The notes under the pieces were generated by a model that worked only from the letters and a program-made list of their open reading frames with translations, did no database searches and was not told the origin of the DNA. This document shows positions 16,841 through 26,786 of a stretch of 64,000 nt of DNA, piece after piece; positions within the stretch are counted from its first letter, which is position 1; each line of letters starts with the position of its first letter. Source of the stretch: Bradyrhizobium diazoefficiens (GTDB lineage Bacteria > Pseudomonadota > Alphaproteobacteria > Rhizobiales > Xanthobacteraceae); NCBI RefSeq assembly GCF_016616885.1, contig NZ_CP067102.1, forward strand, positions 3,376,501-3,440,500, written 5' to 3'. The translations under genes were made by a program, and so were the position numbers.

Positions 16841-18076
16841 ATGCCAGACGAGCCAGTTTCAGCCAATCCGCCGGTCAGTGCCGGCGAGCTCCTCCGCCAC
16901 CGCGCCTTTCTGTTCTTCCTGCTCTCGCGCAGCCTGTCACGTTTTTCCAGCCAGATCGCGGCGGTCGCGATCGGCTGGCAGATCTACGACCTCACCGGCT
17001 CGGCCTTCGAACTTGGCATGGTCGGGCTCGTGCAGTTTGCGCCCACTGCGCTGCTCGTCTTCGTCGCCGGCCACGCCGCCGACCGTTTTGAGCGCAAGCG
17101 CGTGGTCCAGCTCTGCCAGCTCGTGGAAGCCGCGACCGCGCTCTATCTTGCCGCGATCACCTATCTCGGCGCAGTCAGCGAGGTGCAGATTTTCATCGCG
17201 ACGTTCGTGCTCGGCATTGCCGGCGCCTTCGAGAGCCCGACCACGGCGGCACTTCTGCCGTTGATCGCGCCGCAAGGATCGCTCCAGCGCGCCACGGCCG
17301 TCTCCAGCGGCGCGGCGCAGGTCGCGACCATCACCGGGCCGGCGCTCGGCGGTTTTGCCTATGCGATCGCGCCGCATCTCGCCTATGCCGTGATGCTGTT
17401 GTTCTGGATCCTCGGGATGATCCTGACCGGCTTCATCCGGCCGCGCCCGCAGGCGGTCGCCAAGGATACGGTCACGGACAACATTTTCGCCGGCGTCCGC
17501 TTCATCCGCAGCAATGCGGCGATCCTTGGCACCATCTCGCTCGATCTGTTCGCCGTGCTGTTCGGCGGTGTCACCGCGCTGCTGCCGATCTATGCCCGCG
17601 ACATCCTCCAGACAGGCCCGATGGGGCTCGGCCTGCTGCGTGCAGCGCCGGCCGTCGGCGCACTGCTGATGACGACGGTGCTGGCGCGACACGCCATCAC
17701 GCGCCACGTGGGCCTGCGCATGTTCCAGGCGGTGATCGTGTTTGGCGTCGCGACCATCGTGTTCGCGCTGTCGTCGTGGATGTGGCTGTCGGTGCTCTCG
17801 CTCGCCGTGCTCGGCGCCGCCGACACGATCAGCGTGGTGATCCGCTTCTCGCTGGTCCAGCTGTCAACGCCCGACGAGATGCGCGGCCGCGTCGGCGCGG
17901 TCAATTTCCTCTTCATCAACGCCTCGAACCAGCTCGGCCAGTTCGAGAGCGGGCTCACCGCCGCCCTGTTCGGCGCCATGCCCGCCGCCGTGCTCGGCGG
18001 CGTCTGCACCGTTGCGGTGGCGCTGCTCTGGATGAAGCTGTTCCCCAGCCTGCGCCAGGTGGAGAGCCTGGAATAG
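16841..18076 (+). CDS. MFS exporter, enterobactin-exporter-like (MFS_3)
   Basis: About 411 residues with twelve predicted membrane segments. LSRSLSRFSSQIAAVAIGWQ at the N-terminus, VFVAGHAADRFERKRVV in the loop between helices 2 and 3, and LGIAGAFESPTTAALLPLIA are typical of the EntS/MFS_3 group. These export siderophores or drugs; the cargo here is unknown, and no siderophore genes are nearby. ATG 16841 or the GTG five codons upstream may be the start; neither has a strong Shine-Dalgarno. The ~206 bases to the AraC-type regulator contain no gene. Confidence 0.8.
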   Translation: MPDEPVSANPPVSAGELLRHRAFLFFLLSRSLSRFSSQIAAVAIGWQIYDLTGSAFELGMVGLVQFAPTALLVFVAGHAADRFERKRVVQLCQLVEAATALYLAAITYLGAVSEVQIFIATFVLGIAGAFESPTTAALLPLIAPQGSLQRATAVSSGAAQVATITGPALGGFAYAIAPHLAYAVMLLFWILGMILTGFIRPRPQAVAKDTVTDNIFAGVRFIRSNAAILGTISLDLFAVLFGGVTALLPIYARDILQTGPMGLGLLRAAPAVGALLMTTVLARHAITRHVGLRMFQAVIVFGVATIVFALSSWMWLSVLSLAVLGAADTISVVIRFSLVQLSTPDEMRGRVGAVNFLFINASNQLGQFESGLTAALFGAMPAAVLGGVCTVAVALLWMKLFPSLRQVESLE

Positions 18077-18282
18077 GGGAGCAGGACGAGGCCTGAAGGC
18101 GGCCGATATTGCGGCGCCCAGGCAACGAATGTCAAAAGAGTATCGGTTGGGCATCTGAATCGTGGTGGCGGCGGCGGCTGCCACCCGATACGGTTCCTGC
18201 AATAGCTAGAGCTGAGCAAAATTCAGCCATCGGGGACGAGCCCTGGCGTTTACAGACCGGGCCGGCCCAGGAGGGAACAGAT

Positions 18283-19167
18283 ATGGAACCAGACCTGGAA
18301 GTCGTCCAGATACGGCGCGGTGAGTCGTTCAAGGCTTGGTCGCACGGCTATCCCTTCCATACGGTCAGGTGGCATTTTCATCCGGAATACGAGATCCATC
18401 AGGTCGTGGCGACGAGCGGTCGCTACTTTGTCGGCGATTTCATCGGCCAGTTTGAGCCGGGCAATCTCGTCCTCACCGGACCCAACCTGCCGCACAATTG
18501 GGTGAGCGATCTGCCGGTGGATGTCGCCATCCCCCTGCGCGGCCGCATCATCCAGTTCAGCGAAGAATTCATCGGCGATACGATGAAGCTGATGCCCGAG
18601 CTTTCGGGCCTCGGTGCGCTGCTGGAATCCTCCCGGCGTGGCGTGCTTTTCTCAGGCAACACGAGCAAGGAGCTCGCGCCGCTGATGGAGGAGATCGTGG
18701 CGGCGAAGGGCGTGCGTCGGATCGAGCTATTCATGATGATCCTGGGGACGCTCTGCCGCGCCCGAGGTGCACTGCCGCTCTCCAGCCCAAACTATTTGCC
18801 CGACCCGTCCGGCTACATGTCGATTGGAATGAACAAGGCGCTCGCCTTCATCCGCGAGAACCTGACGCAGCCGTTCGGCGAAGCAGATCTCGCGACGATC
18901 GCCGGCCAGTCGCAAAGCGCGTTTTCGCGCTCGTTCCGCCGGCACACGGGGATGTCGCTGGTGCAATACGTCAAGCGGCTCCGCATCAATCTGGCCTGCC
19001 AGATCCTGATGAGCGACGAACACGCGTCCATCACCGACATCTGCTTCCAGGTCGGCTTCAACAATCTCTCCAATTTCAATCGCCAGTTCCTGGCCGAGAA
19101 GGGCATGCCGCCCTCGCGCTTCAGACGATTGCTGGCGGACAACATCAACGCGGCACGCGCCGCCTAA
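18283..19167 (+). CDS. AraC-family transcriptional regulator (cupin sensor)
   Basis: About 294 residues. The N-terminal cupin-like sensor includes VRWHFHPEYEIHQVV and LTGPNLPHNW. The C-terminal DNA-binding domain (~residues 185-285) has two helix-turn-helix units: FGEADLATIAGQSQSAFSRS and ASITDICFQVGFNNLSNFNR. A strong AGGAGGGA Shine-Dalgarno precedes ATG 18283. It is the first gene before a pentitol transport and catabolism operon on the same strand, 217 bases upstream of the binding-protein gene, and is the obvious candidate activator, sensing the pentitol or an intermediate. Confidence 0.88.
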   Translation: MEPDLEVVQIRRGESFKAWSHGYPFHTVRWHFHPEYEIHQVVATSGRYFVGDFIGQFEPGNLVLTGPNLPHNWVSDLPVDVAIPLRGRIIQFSEEFIGDTMKLMPELSGLGALLESSRRGVLFSGNTSKELAPLMEEIVAAKGVRRIELFMMILGTLCRARGALPLSSPNYLPDPSGYMSIGMNKALAFIRENLTQPFGEADLATIAGQSQSAFSRSFRRHTGMSLVQYVKRLRINLACQILMSDEHASITDICFQVGFNNLSNFNRQFLAEKGMPPSRFRRLLADNINAARAA

Positions 19168-19384
19168 CCGGGAGGAGCAAGGGAGGAGGACGATTACGGG
19201 AAGAATGACGTGGGCGCGCCGATGGCAGCCTGCGAAGGAGATTTCTTGTCTGGAAATTCCGCGTGGCTTCGGAGGATATCGGCGTTGACCGCCGTTGCCG
19301 TCCGGCTGCGGAAGCAGGGAAGGCGTGTCTCCTAGAGATCAATGAGTAGCACTCTAACACCCAGTCTCGGAAAGGGAAGTCCGA

Positions 19385-20458
19385 ATGACGAAACTCTCGT
19401 TCAAGACCACGGGCACAGCCGCGCTCGTCCTGTCGCTGCTCGGCGCAACGACCTCGTTCTCGCAGGCTGCGGAGGTGAAGGACGCAACCGTTGCTTTCCT
19501 CATGCCCGACCAGGCCTCCACCCGCTACGAACAGCACGATTATCCAGGCTTTGCTGCCGAGATGAAGAAGCTCTGCCAGAGCTGCAAGGTCATCTACCAG
19601 AACGCCAGTGCGGACGCCGCGCGCCAGCAGCAGCAATTCAACTCGGTGATCTCGCAGGGCGCCAAGGTGATCGTGCTCGATCCAGTCGACTCGACCGCGG
19701 CCGCTTCGCTGGTGAAGATGGCACAGTCCCAGGGCATCAAGGTGATCGCCTATGACCGCCCGATCCCCGACGCCAAGGCCGACTTCTACGTTTCCTTCGA
19801 CAATGAAGGCATCGGCAAGGCCATCTCCGAATCGCTGGTCAAGCATCTGAAGGACGCCAAGGTCACGCCGAAGGAAGGCGAAGGGGTGCTTGAGATCAAC
19901 GGATCGCCGACCGATGCCGCAGCGGGACTCATCAAGAAGGGCATCCACGCGGGCCTCGACAAGAGTGGCTATCCAATTCTTGCCGAATACGACACGCCGG
20001 ACTGGGCGCCGCCCAAGGCGCAGCAATGGGCCAGCGGCCAGGTCACCCGCTTCGGCAAGAAGATTCTCGGCGTCGTTGCCGCCAATGATGGTACGGGCGG
20101 TGGCGCAATTGCCGCTCTCAAGGCCGCCGGTGTCGATCCTGTGCCTCCGGTGACAGGCAACGATGCCACGATTGCCGCGCTTCAGCTCATCATCGCCGGC
20201 GATCAGTACAATACGATTTCCAAACCCAGCGAGATCGTTGCAGGTGCCGCAGCCCAGGCGGCGATGGAATTCCTCTCGGGCGGTACGCCCAAGGCGGAAA
20301 CCACGCTGTTCAACACGCCGTCGAAGCTGTTCATTCCGGCGGTCGTGACCGAGCAGAACCTGAAGGCGGAGATCATCGACAAGAAGATCCAGACCGCCGA
20401 TCAGCTCTGCACGGGCAGATATGCCGCCGGATGCAAGAAACTCGGCATCACGCAGTAA
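19385..20458 (+). CDS. Sugar ABC transporter periplasmic binding protein (ribose/xylose type)
   Basis: 357 residues. A Sec signal peptide ends near SQAAE (residues 1-29). The mature protein has the type I periplasmic binding fold: VAFLMPDQASTRYEQHDYPG, QQFNSVISQGAKVIVLDPVD, KVIAYDRPIPDAKADFYVSF and VAANDGTGGGAIAALKAAGV. It resembles xylose-type binding proteins. It delivers a sugar or pentitol to the ATPase and permease encoded next; dehydrogenase and pentulokinase genes further on suggest ribitol or a similar pentitol (inference). GGAAAGGGA lies a little before the ATG. The C-terminus has two cysteines (LCTGRYAAGC) that could form a disulphide with CQSC near residue 62. Confidence 0.88.
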   Translation: MTKLSFKTTGTAALVLSLLGATTSFSQAAEVKDATVAFLMPDQASTRYEQHDYPGFAAEMKKLCQSCKVIYQNASADAARQQQQFNSVISQGAKVIVLDPVDSTAAASLVKMAQSQGIKVIAYDRPIPDAKADFYVSFDNEGIGKAISESLVKHLKDAKVTPKEGEGVLEINGSPTDAAAGLIKKGIHAGLDKSGYPILAEYDTPDWAPPKAQQWASGQVTRFGKKILGVVAANDGTGGGAIAALKAAGVDPVPPVTGNDATIAALQLIIAGDQYNTISKPSEIVAGAAAQAAMEFLSGGTPKAETTLFNTPSKLFIPAVVTEQNLKAEIIDKKIQTADQLCTGRYAAGCKKLGITQ

Positions 20459-20520
20459 GCGAAGCAGGATCCCGGCCGCTCACCGCGGCCGGGATGAACG
20501 AAGGGAAGGCGGACGCGGAA

Positions 20521-21345
20521 ATGTCCACGATCTCGGATATCGATCACCCGCAGCAGGGGCCAGGCGAACTGGTCCTGAGCCTTCGCGGCATTTCCAAGAA
20601 TTTCGGCGCCGTGTCCGCCCTGACCGACGTCGATCTCGACGTTCATGCCGGCGAGGTCGTGGCGCTTGTCGGCGACAACGGCGCCGGGAAATCCACGCTG
20701 GTGAAGATCCTTGCCGGTGTGCACCAGCCCACCTCGGGGACGATCGCCTTCGATGGCGAACATGTCGTCCTGTCCGATCCGGCGACGGCCCTTGGTCTGG
20801 GCATCGCCACGGTCTTCCAGGACCTGGCGCTCTGCGAGAATCTCGACGTGGTCGCCAACATCTTCCTGGGCCGCGAGCTCAATCCCGCCCAGCTCGATGA
20901 GGTTTCCATGGAGGTCCAGGCCTGGACCTTGCTCAACGAACTGTCGGCGCGCATTCCGAGCGTGCGTGACCCCGTTGCGTCGCTCTCCGGCGGCCAGCGC
21001 CAGACCGTGGCGATCGCGCGCTCACTGCTGACCGAGCCCAAGCTCATCTTGCTCGACGAGCCGACCGCCGCGCTCGGCGTTGCCCAGACCGCGGAGGTGC
21101 TCGACCTGATCGAGCGTGTGCGTGCCCGCGGCCTCGGCGTCATCGTGATCAGCCACAACATGGAGGACGTGCGCGCGGTCGCCGACCGGATCGTGGTGCT
21201 GCGCCTCGGCCGCAACAACGGCGAATTCGGACCCGACGTTTCCAACCAGGATCTGGTCACGGCCATCACGGGCGCCGACGAGAACTCGGTCTCCCGGCGC
21301 GCCAGCCGGCGCCGCGCGCAGCAGTCGCGGGAGGTGCGGCCATGA
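20521..21345 (+). CDS. Sugar ABC transporter ATP-binding protein, single-domain
   Basis: About 274 residues with one complete nucleotide-binding domain: Walker A GDNGAGKSTL, Q-loop VFQDLALCEN, signature LSGGQRQTVAIAR, Walker B LILLDEPTAALG and switch His ISHNMEDVRA. Ribose-class importers usually have a two-domain ATPase (RbsA/XylG); this is the single-domain kind known from rhizobial fructose transport (FrcA), so it should act as a homodimer. ATG 20521 or ATG 20494 may be the start. It overlaps the permease gene by four bases (ATGA), showing translational coupling. Confidence 0.88.
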   Translation: MSTISDIDHPQQGPGELVLSLRGISKNFGAVSALTDVDLDVHAGEVVALVGDNGAGKSTLVKILAGVHQPTSGTIAFDGEHVVLSDPATALGLGIATVFQDLALCENLDVVANIFLGRELNPAQLDEVSMEVQAWTLLNELSARIPSVRDPVASLSGGQRQTVAIARSLLTEPKLILLDEPTAALGVAQTAEVLDLIERVRARGLGVIVISHNMEDVRAVADRIVVLRLGRNNGEFGPDVSNQDLVTAITGADENSVSRRASRRRAQQSREVRP

Positions 21346-22598
21346 TCGACAACACGCAACGGGTTTCGACCGCGCGGTTGCTGGACCGTCGCGACGAGCG
21401 CGTCGCACATGCGGACACGATCGGCAGCACGATCGGCGCCTTTGTCGACCGCGTGCGGTCGGGCGACCTCGGCTCTCTGCCGGTGGTGGTCGGGCTGCTG
21501 ATCATCTGCACCGCATTCCAGAGCCTCAACCCGGTCTTCCTGGCGCCCGACAATCTGGTCAACCTGCTGTTCGATTGCTCCACCGTGGGCGTCATCTCGC
21601 TCGGCATCGTTTGTATCCTGATGGTCGGCGAGATCGACCTCTCGGTTGGCTCGGTGAGCGGGTTCTCCTCCGCGCTGGTTGGCGTGCTGTGGGTCAATCA
21701 GGACTGGCCCGTGGCGGTGGCGATCGTCACGGCGCTGGGGCTCGGTGCCGCCATCGGCGCGCTCTATGCCTTCTTGTTCAACCGCCTTGGCATGCCGAGC
21801 TTCGTCTCGACGCTGGCTGGCCTGCTGGCATGGCTCGGCCTGCAACTCTATCTGCTCGGCTCGTCCGGCTCGATCAATCTTCCCTACGGATCCCCGCTGG
21901 TCAATTTCGGACAGATGCTGGTCATGCCGCCAATCGTATCCTACACGCTGGCCGCACTTGCCGGCGTGGTCGTATTCGCGACCGGCTACCGCATGGCCGC
22001 ACGTAGGCGAGCGGCGGGACTATCTGCAAGCTCGCTCGGCCGCCTGCTGCTGAAGGGTGCGCTGGTCGTCGTCGTGCTCGAATTCATTGTCTACTATCTC
22101 AATCTCGCTCGCGGCGTTCCGTGGATGTTCGGCCTGTTCGTCGGCTTGTGCGTGGTCATGAACTATGCGCTGAAGCGGACCAAATGGGGCCGCTCAATGA
22201 GCGCGGTCGGCGGCAACCGCGAGGCCGCCCGTCGTGCCGGCATCAACGTTCGCCGGATCCATACGAGCGCCTTCATGCTGTGCTCCACGCTGGCAGCCGC
22301 CGGCGGTATCCTTGCCGCCGCGCGGCTGGCATCTTCCAGTCAGCAGGCCGGCACGGGAGACGTGAACCTCAACGCCATCGCCGCCGCGGTCATCGGCGGC
22401 ACCAGCCTGTTTGGCGGCCGCGGCAGCGCCTATTCCGCACTGCTCGGGATCATCGTCATCCAGTCGATCGCCAGCGGCCTTACGCTGCTCGATCTCTCTT
22501 CGTCGCTTCGGTACATGATCACGGGAGCGGTGCTTGCCGTCGCGGTCATCGTCGACTCGCTGGCACGACGCTCGCGCGTCTCTCATGGCCGAGCCTAG
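21342..22598 (+). CDS. Sugar ABC transporter permease (RbsC/XylH type)
   Basis: 418 residues with about ten to eleven hydrophobic segments of the ribose-class permease family: [20 protein letters not shown] near residue 90 and [20 protein letters not shown], with its ATPase-contact glycines, near residue 345. It forms the membrane channel with the preceding ATPase and binding protein. The start ATG overlaps the ATPase stop by four bases. Its end is 25 bases before the GTG of the dehydrogenase gene. Confidence 0.9.
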   Translation: MIDNTQRVSTARLLDRRDERVAHADTIGSTIGAFVDRVRSGDLGSLPVVVGLLIICTAFQSLNPVFLAPDNLVNLLFDCSTVGVISLGIVCILMVGEIDLSVGSVSGFSSALVGVLWVNQDWPVAVAIVTALGLGAAIGALYAFLFNRLGMPSFVSTLAGLLAWLGLQLYLLGSSGSINLPYGSPLVNFGQMLVMPPIVSYTLAALAGVVVFATGYRMAARRRAAGLSASSLGRLLLKGALVVVVLEFIVYYLNLARGVPWMFGLFVGLCVVMNYALKRTKWGRSMSAVGGNREAARRAGINVRRIHTSAFMLCSTLAAAGGILAAARLASSSQQAGTGDVNLNAIAAAVIGGTSLFGGRGSAYSALLGIIVIQSIASGLTLLDLSSSLRYMITGAVLAVAVIVDSLARRSRVSHGRA

Positions 22599-22623
22599 AC
22601 AAACTCCAACAAGAGGACCGACC

Positions 22624-23352
22624 GTGGGCCAGGAACTTGCAGGAAAAGTTGCCGCGATTACCGGCGCTGCCTCGGGCATCGGTCTCGAATGCGCCAGGAC
22701 GATGATCGCAGCAGGCGCGCGCGTGGTGTTGGTCGACCGGGCCGAGGATGCGCTGAACAGTGCCTGCCTCGAACTGGGCGACCACGCGATCCCGTTGCGT
22801 ATCGACCTCACCGATCAGGCGAGCATGGCGGGCATGATGCCGCAGGTGCTGGAAAAGGCCGGCCGGCTGGACATCTTCCATGCGAATGCCGGAGCCTATA
22901 TTGGCGGCGAGGTGCTCGATGGCGATCCCGACGCTTGGGACCGCATGCTCAACCTCAACGTCAACGCGCTGTTCCGCTCGATCCACGCGGTGCTGCCGCA
23001 TATGGTGGAGCGCAAGAGCGGTGACATCATCGTCACCAGCTCGATCGCCGGTCTCGTCCCCGTCGTCTGGGAGCCAATCTACACCGCCTCGAAACACGCC
23101 GTGCAGGCTTTTGTCCATACCGTGCGTCGGCAAGTCGCCAAATATGGCCTCCGCGTCGGCGCGGTGGCGCCCGGCCCGGTCGTGACCGCGCTCATCAGCG
23201 ACTGGCCGAAGGAGAAGCTCGAGGCGGAAATGGCGGCAGGTGGCCTGATCCAGCCGACGGAAGTTGCGCAGGCGGTGCTCTTCATGTTGACCCGTCCGAG
23301 AAATGTCACGATCCGCGACCTCGTTATCCTGCCGCAGAGCAACGATTTGTAG
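22624..23352 (+). CDS. SDR oxidoreductase, ribitol/pentitol dehydrogenase-like
   Basis: About 242 residues. The NAD-binding TGAASGIG, the NAG motif ([13 protein letters not shown]) and catalytic Ser-Tyr-Lys ([20 protein letters not shown]) are all present. The GTG at 22624 is chosen because AGAGGA lies seven bases upstream and the protein then starts just before the Rossmann fold; the upstream ATG at 22585 would overlap the permease. Between a pentitol-type transporter and an FGGY pentulokinase, its likely reaction is oxidation of ribitol to D-ribulose. Other pentitols such as D-arabitol or xylitol are possible. Confidence 0.8.
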   Translation: MGQELAGKVAAITGAASGIGLECARTMIAAGARVVLVDRAEDALNSACLELGDHAIPLRIDLTDQASMAGMMPQVLEKAGRLDIFHANAGAYIGGEVLDGDPDAWDRMLNLNVNALFRSIHAVLPHMVERKSGDIIVTSSIAGLVPVVWEPIYTASKHAVQAFVHTVRRQVAKYGLRVGAVAPGPVVTALISDWPKEKLEAEMAAGGLIQPTEVAQAVLFMLTRPRNVTIRDLVILPQSNDL

Positions 23353-23396
23353 CGCTCCCGCATCTGCGATCTTGCTTCATGGTGAGGGACTCCGCG

Positions 23397-25010
23397 ATGA
23401 CCCGTCATTTTCTTGGCATCGATGTCGGCACGGGCAGTGCGAGAGCCGGGGTGTTCGATCGCTCTGGCGGACTTGTCGCCACCGATAAGGCCGACATCAC
23501 GTTGTGGCGGGAGGCCGGCGATATTGTCGAGCAGTCGAGCGAGGACATCTGGCGCGCCGTATGCCGCAGCGTGCGCGGCGCGGTCGGAAAGGCCGGCATC
23601 GCGCCTGACAGCATTGCCGGTATCGGCTTCGACGCGACCTGCTCGTTGGTGGTGCTGGGCAGCGGCGGCGCGCCGCTTCCGGTCGGCCCGTCCGGCGATC
23701 CCGCCCGCAACATCATCGTATGGATGGACCACCGCGCCGTGGATCAGGCGCGTCGGATCAACCGCACGGGCGCGAAAGTTCTCGACTATGTCGGGGGAGC
23801 GATCTCACCCGAGATGGAGACGCCGAAACTGTTGTGGCTTGCCGAAAACATGCCCGGCTGCTTTGCAGACGCCTGGCAGTTCATGGACCTGACTGATTTC
23901 CTCACCTGGCGCGCAACAGGGAGCCTTGCCCGCTCCACCTGCACCGTCACGTGCAAGTGGACCTATCTGGACCACGAAGACCGCTGGGATGCCGGCTTCT
24001 TTCGCTCGGTCGGTCTCGGCACGCTGGCGGACGAGCAATTTTGCCGGATCGGCACCCAGATCGTGCCCGGCGGCACACGGCTGGCTGCCGGCCTGACAGC
24101 GGAGGCAGCGGCCGACCTTGGTCTGAAGTTGGGCACATCAGTTGCGGCGGGCCTCATCGACGCGCATGCGGGCGGTGTCGGCACGGTGGGGGCGCGCGGA
24201 GCTGCGGGTACGGCGCTCACGCGCATGGCCTATGTGTTCGGAACGTCCGCCTGCACCATGTCGACCACTGAGAAACCGGTCTTCGTTCCCGGCGTTTGGG
24301 GACCTTATTTCTCCGCCATGGTGCCGGGGTTATGGCTCAATGAGGGCGGACAGTCGGTCGCTGGTGCCGCAATTGACCATCTCATACAGATGCATCCGTA
24401 TTCCGCACAGGCGACACATGCGGCACGTCAGGACCAGCGGACGCTCGCCGATTGGCTCGCCGCCCAGGTGGACGCGCGCGGCGGTGCAGAGATGGTCCGT
24501 GATTTGGTCGGCGAGCTTCATGTCGTGCCCGAATTCCTCGGCAACCGCGCGCCCTTTGCCGATCCCGGTGCGCGGGCGCTGATCGCCGGACTCGAGATGC
24601 GTTCGGACCTGGAGAGCCTGTTGGCCCTCTATCTTGCCGGCCTGTGCGGCCTTGGTTACGGCGCGCGACAGATCGTGCGCGCCCAGCACGATAAGGGCAT
24701 CGCCATCGATACGATCGTCGTCAGCGGCGGTGCGGCCCAGAGCCGCCTCGTGCGGCAGGTGCTCGCTGATACGACCGGCTTGACGGTTGCTGCCTCGGCA
24801 TCTCCAGAGCCCGTGTTGCTCGGCTCCGCGATGCTCGGATCGGTTGCTTCGGGCGATCACGCCAATGTCAGCCAGGCGATGGAAGCGATGTCGGCTTTGG
24901 GAGAAATACATCCACCCCGCGCGGACCTGGCAAGCTGGAACACCGAACGCTTTGCAGCCTTCGAGGCCTTGCAGAAGGTCGGCCGATCAATCCGAAGCCA
25001 CCCTCGTTAG
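23397..25010 (+). CDS. FGGY-family pentulose kinase (D-ribulokinase-like)
   Basis: About 537 residues. The N-terminal FGGY phosphate-binding start FLGIDVGTGSARAGVFD, the substrate region IIVWMDHRAVDQA and MDLTDFLTWRATGS, and the C-terminal ATP-site stretch TIVVSGGAAQSRLVRQVLAD are intact. The long form with DHRA resembles D-ribulokinases (YDCK type). It would phosphorylate D-ribulose to D-ribulose 5-phosphate, closing a ribitol pathway with the preceding dehydrogenase. ATG 23397 has GAGGGA upstream. It is the last gene of the operon; a hairpin follows at 25070-25099. Confidence 0.85.
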   Translation: MTRHFLGIDVGTGSARAGVFDRSGGLVATDKADITLWREAGDIVEQSSEDIWRAVCRSVRGAVGKAGIAPDSIAGIGFDATCSLVVLGSGGAPLPVGPSGDPARNIIVWMDHRAVDQARRINRTGAKVLDYVGGAISPEMETPKLLWLAENMPGCFADAWQFMDLTDFLTWRATGSLARSTCTVTCKWTYLDHEDRWDAGFFRSVGLGTLADEQFCRIGTQIVPGGTRLAAGLTAEAAADLGLKLGTSVAAGLIDAHAGGVGTVGARGAAGTALTRMAYVFGTSACTMSTTEKPVFVPGVWGPYFSAMVPGLWLNEGGQSVAGAAIDHLIQMHPYSAQATHAARQDQRTLADWLAAQVDARGGAEMVRDLVGELHVVPEFLGNRAPFADPGARALIAGLEMRSDLESLLALYLAGLCGLGYGARQIVRAQHDKGIAIDTIVVSGGAAQSRLVRQVLADTTGLTVAASASPEPVLLGSAMLGSVASGDHANVSQAMEAMSALGEIHPPRADLASWNTERFAAFEALQKVGRSIRSHPR

Positions 25011-25069
25011 CTTGATTTCGCGACGTGGCGCGCGCAATGACGATTGTGGAAGCAGCGCAGTCGCTTAGT

Positions 25070-25099
25070 CGGTCTCACCCCGTTTACAGGGTGAGACCG
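25070..25099. terminator. Strong hairpin between converging operons, possible terminator
   Basis: CGGTCTCACCC pairs perfectly with GGGTGAGACCG around the loop CGTTTACA. It lies between the ends of the kinase gene (plus strand) and the SDR gene (minus strand). Neither strand has a T-run after the stem, so it may be a factor-assisted terminator or RNA-end stabiliser. Confidence 0.5.
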
Positions 25100-25137
25100 C
25101 CGTCTACTGTGCATGGGGTTGTTTTCGCGTTTTGAGT

Positions 25138-25896
25138 TCAGCCGCGTCCGACGAACGGCATCTTGGTCGCCATCACCGTCATGGTCAGCACGTTGGCGTC
25201 GAGCGGCAGGCCGGCCATGTAGGCGACGGCATCGCCGACCGCCTTCGCATCCATGCGCGGCTCGTGCTTGGTAGTGCCGTCCGGCTGCAGCACGCCGGGA
25301 CCGTTGACCATGCGATCGGTCATCGGCGTTGCGGCATTGCCGATGTCGACCTGGCCGACCGCGATGTCGTACATGCGGCCGTCGAGGTTGGAGGCCTTGG
25401 TCAGGCCGGTGATCGCGTGCTTGGTCGAGGTGTAGGCCGCCGAGAACGGCCGCGGCGCATGGGCCGAGATCGAGCCGTTGTTGATGATGCGGCCGCCGCG
25501 CGGGCTCTGGTCCTTCATGATGCGGAAGGCGTGCTGGGTGCACAGGAACGGGCCGGTGAGGTTGGTGTTCACCACGGCCTGCCACTGCTCGAGGCTCAGG
25601 TCCTCGAAGTTGACGGCGGGCGCGCCCATGCCGGCGTTGTTGAACAGCACGTCGAGCCGGCCGTAGGTCGCCTTCACCTTGTCGAACAGCGCGGCGATCT
25701 GCTCCGGCTTGGTCATGTCGGCGGTGACGCACAGGCTCTTGCCTGCGGGGCCGAGCTTCGCGGTCTCCTCGAGCATGTCGAGCCTGCGCCCGACCAGCAC
25801 CACGGTGAAGCCGGTGTTCATCAGCGCCAGCGACGCCGCGCGCCCGACACCGGTGCCCGCACCCGTCACCACTGCGATCTTTTTTGCTTCACTCAT
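25138..25896 (-). CDS. SDR family NAD(P)-dependent oxidoreductase
   Basis: 252 residues, classical SDR length. [12 protein letters not shown] (cofactor), [10 protein letters not shown], and the catalytic Ser and Tyr-Lys in [27 protein letters not shown] are present. An Arg following the glycine motif region ([10 protein letters not shown]) suggests NADP preference. The substrate is unknown. It lies 24 bases after the Anbu peptidase gene on the same strand, so it may be the last gene of that operon, although SDRs are not core members of Anbu clusters as far as I know. Confidence 0.85.
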   Translation of the reverse strand: MSEAKKIAVVTGAGTGVGRAASLALMNTGFTVVLVGRRLDMLEETAKLGPAGKSLCVTADMTKPEQIAALFDKVKATYGRLDVLFNNAGMGAPAVNFEDLSLEQWQAVVNTNLTGPFLCTQHAFRIMKDQSPRGGRIINNGSISAHAPRPFSAAYTSTKHAITGLTKASNLDGRMYDIAVGQVDIGNAATPMTDRMVNGPGVLQPDGTTKHEPRMDAKAVGDAVAYMAGLPLDANVLTMTVMATKMPFVGRG

Positions 25897-25920
25897 CGTT
25901 TCCTGCCTTTTCTTCAGTTG

Positions 25921-26679
25921 TCAGGTTTTGGGTTCTTTTTCGTTCTTGTAGGGCGGCCGCGGAATGTTCTGATGCGCCGCGCGCAGCGCCGCCGACCAGC
26001 GCGAGCGCAGATCGTGGAAATAGGGCTCGCCCGCCTCGATGCGATGGTTGAGATCGGCATCGCAAGCGTCTGCGCGCACGACCAGCACGTCGATGGGAAG
26101 ACCGACGCCGAGGTTCGAGCGCATCGTCGAGTCCATCGAGATCAGGCCGGTCTTCAGCGCCTCGTAGAGCTCGACGTCGTAATGCATGGCGCGGTCGAGC
26201 ACCGGCTTGCCGTATTTGTGCTCGCCGATCTGCAGGTATGGCGTGTCGGTGGTGCACTCGATGAAATTGCCGGCGGTGTAGACCATGAACAGGCGCATGC
26301 GCGCGCCCTTGATCTGGCCGCCGAACAGGAAGGAGACGTCGAAGGACACATCCTCGGATCTCAGCGCCGGCCCTTCGGTCGCGTGCACGGCCCGGATCGC
26401 CCGGCCGATGCGCTGGGCGGCCTGGAACATGGTCGGCGCGTTCATCAGCGTCTCGATCTCACCCGTGTTGGGGTCTTCCAGGCCCTCGGTCAGGGTGGAG
26501 AGCACTGACTGGCTGATGGCGAGATTGCCGGCGCTGGCGATCGCCATGATGCGATCGCCGGGCTTGGAGAAGATATGCAGCTTGCGGAAGGTCGAGACAT
26601 TGTCGAGGCCGGCATTGGTGCGGGTGTCGGCGATCATGACCAGCCCGTCCCGAACCAGGATTCCACAACAATAGGTCAT
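25921..26679 (-). CDS. Anbu, proteasome-like Ntn-hydrolase peptidase
   Basis: 252 residues. After removal of Met the protein starts with Thr1 (MTYCCGILVRDGLVMIADTR), with Asp17 and Lys32 (TFRKLHIF) in the positions of the proteasome/HslV catalytic Thr-Asp-Lys set. FGGQIKGARMRLFMVYTAGN is typical of the Anbu family (ancestral beta subunit). Anbu proteins assemble into large open rings; their natural substrates are not settled. The gene is in the characteristic cluster with ATP-grasp, alpha-E and transglutaminase-like genes upstream on the same strand. The C-terminal tail (PYKNEKEPKT) is charged. The start is fixed by the nucleophile. Confidence 0.9.
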   Translation of the reverse strand: MTYCCGILVRDGLVMIADTRTNAGLDNVSTFRKLHIFSKPGDRIMAIASAGNLAISQSVLSTLTEGLEDPNTGEIETLMNAPTMFQAAQRIGRAIRAVHATEGPALRSEDVSFDVSFLFGGQIKGARMRLFMVYTAGNFIECTTDTPYLQIGEHKYGKPVLDRAMHYDVELYEALKTGLISMDSTMRSNLGVGLPIDVLVVRADACDADLNHRIEAGEPYFHDLRSRWSAALRAAHQNIPRPPYKNEKEPKT

Positions 26680-26786
26680 TTCCAGTCCCCGAACGCGTTT
26701 GCGCGGAATTACTAGCCAATTTCAAAGGGCTGGTCCAACCCCAATTCCCGGGGCGCGACGAGGTCATTCCGGGGCAGGTAAAGAAA

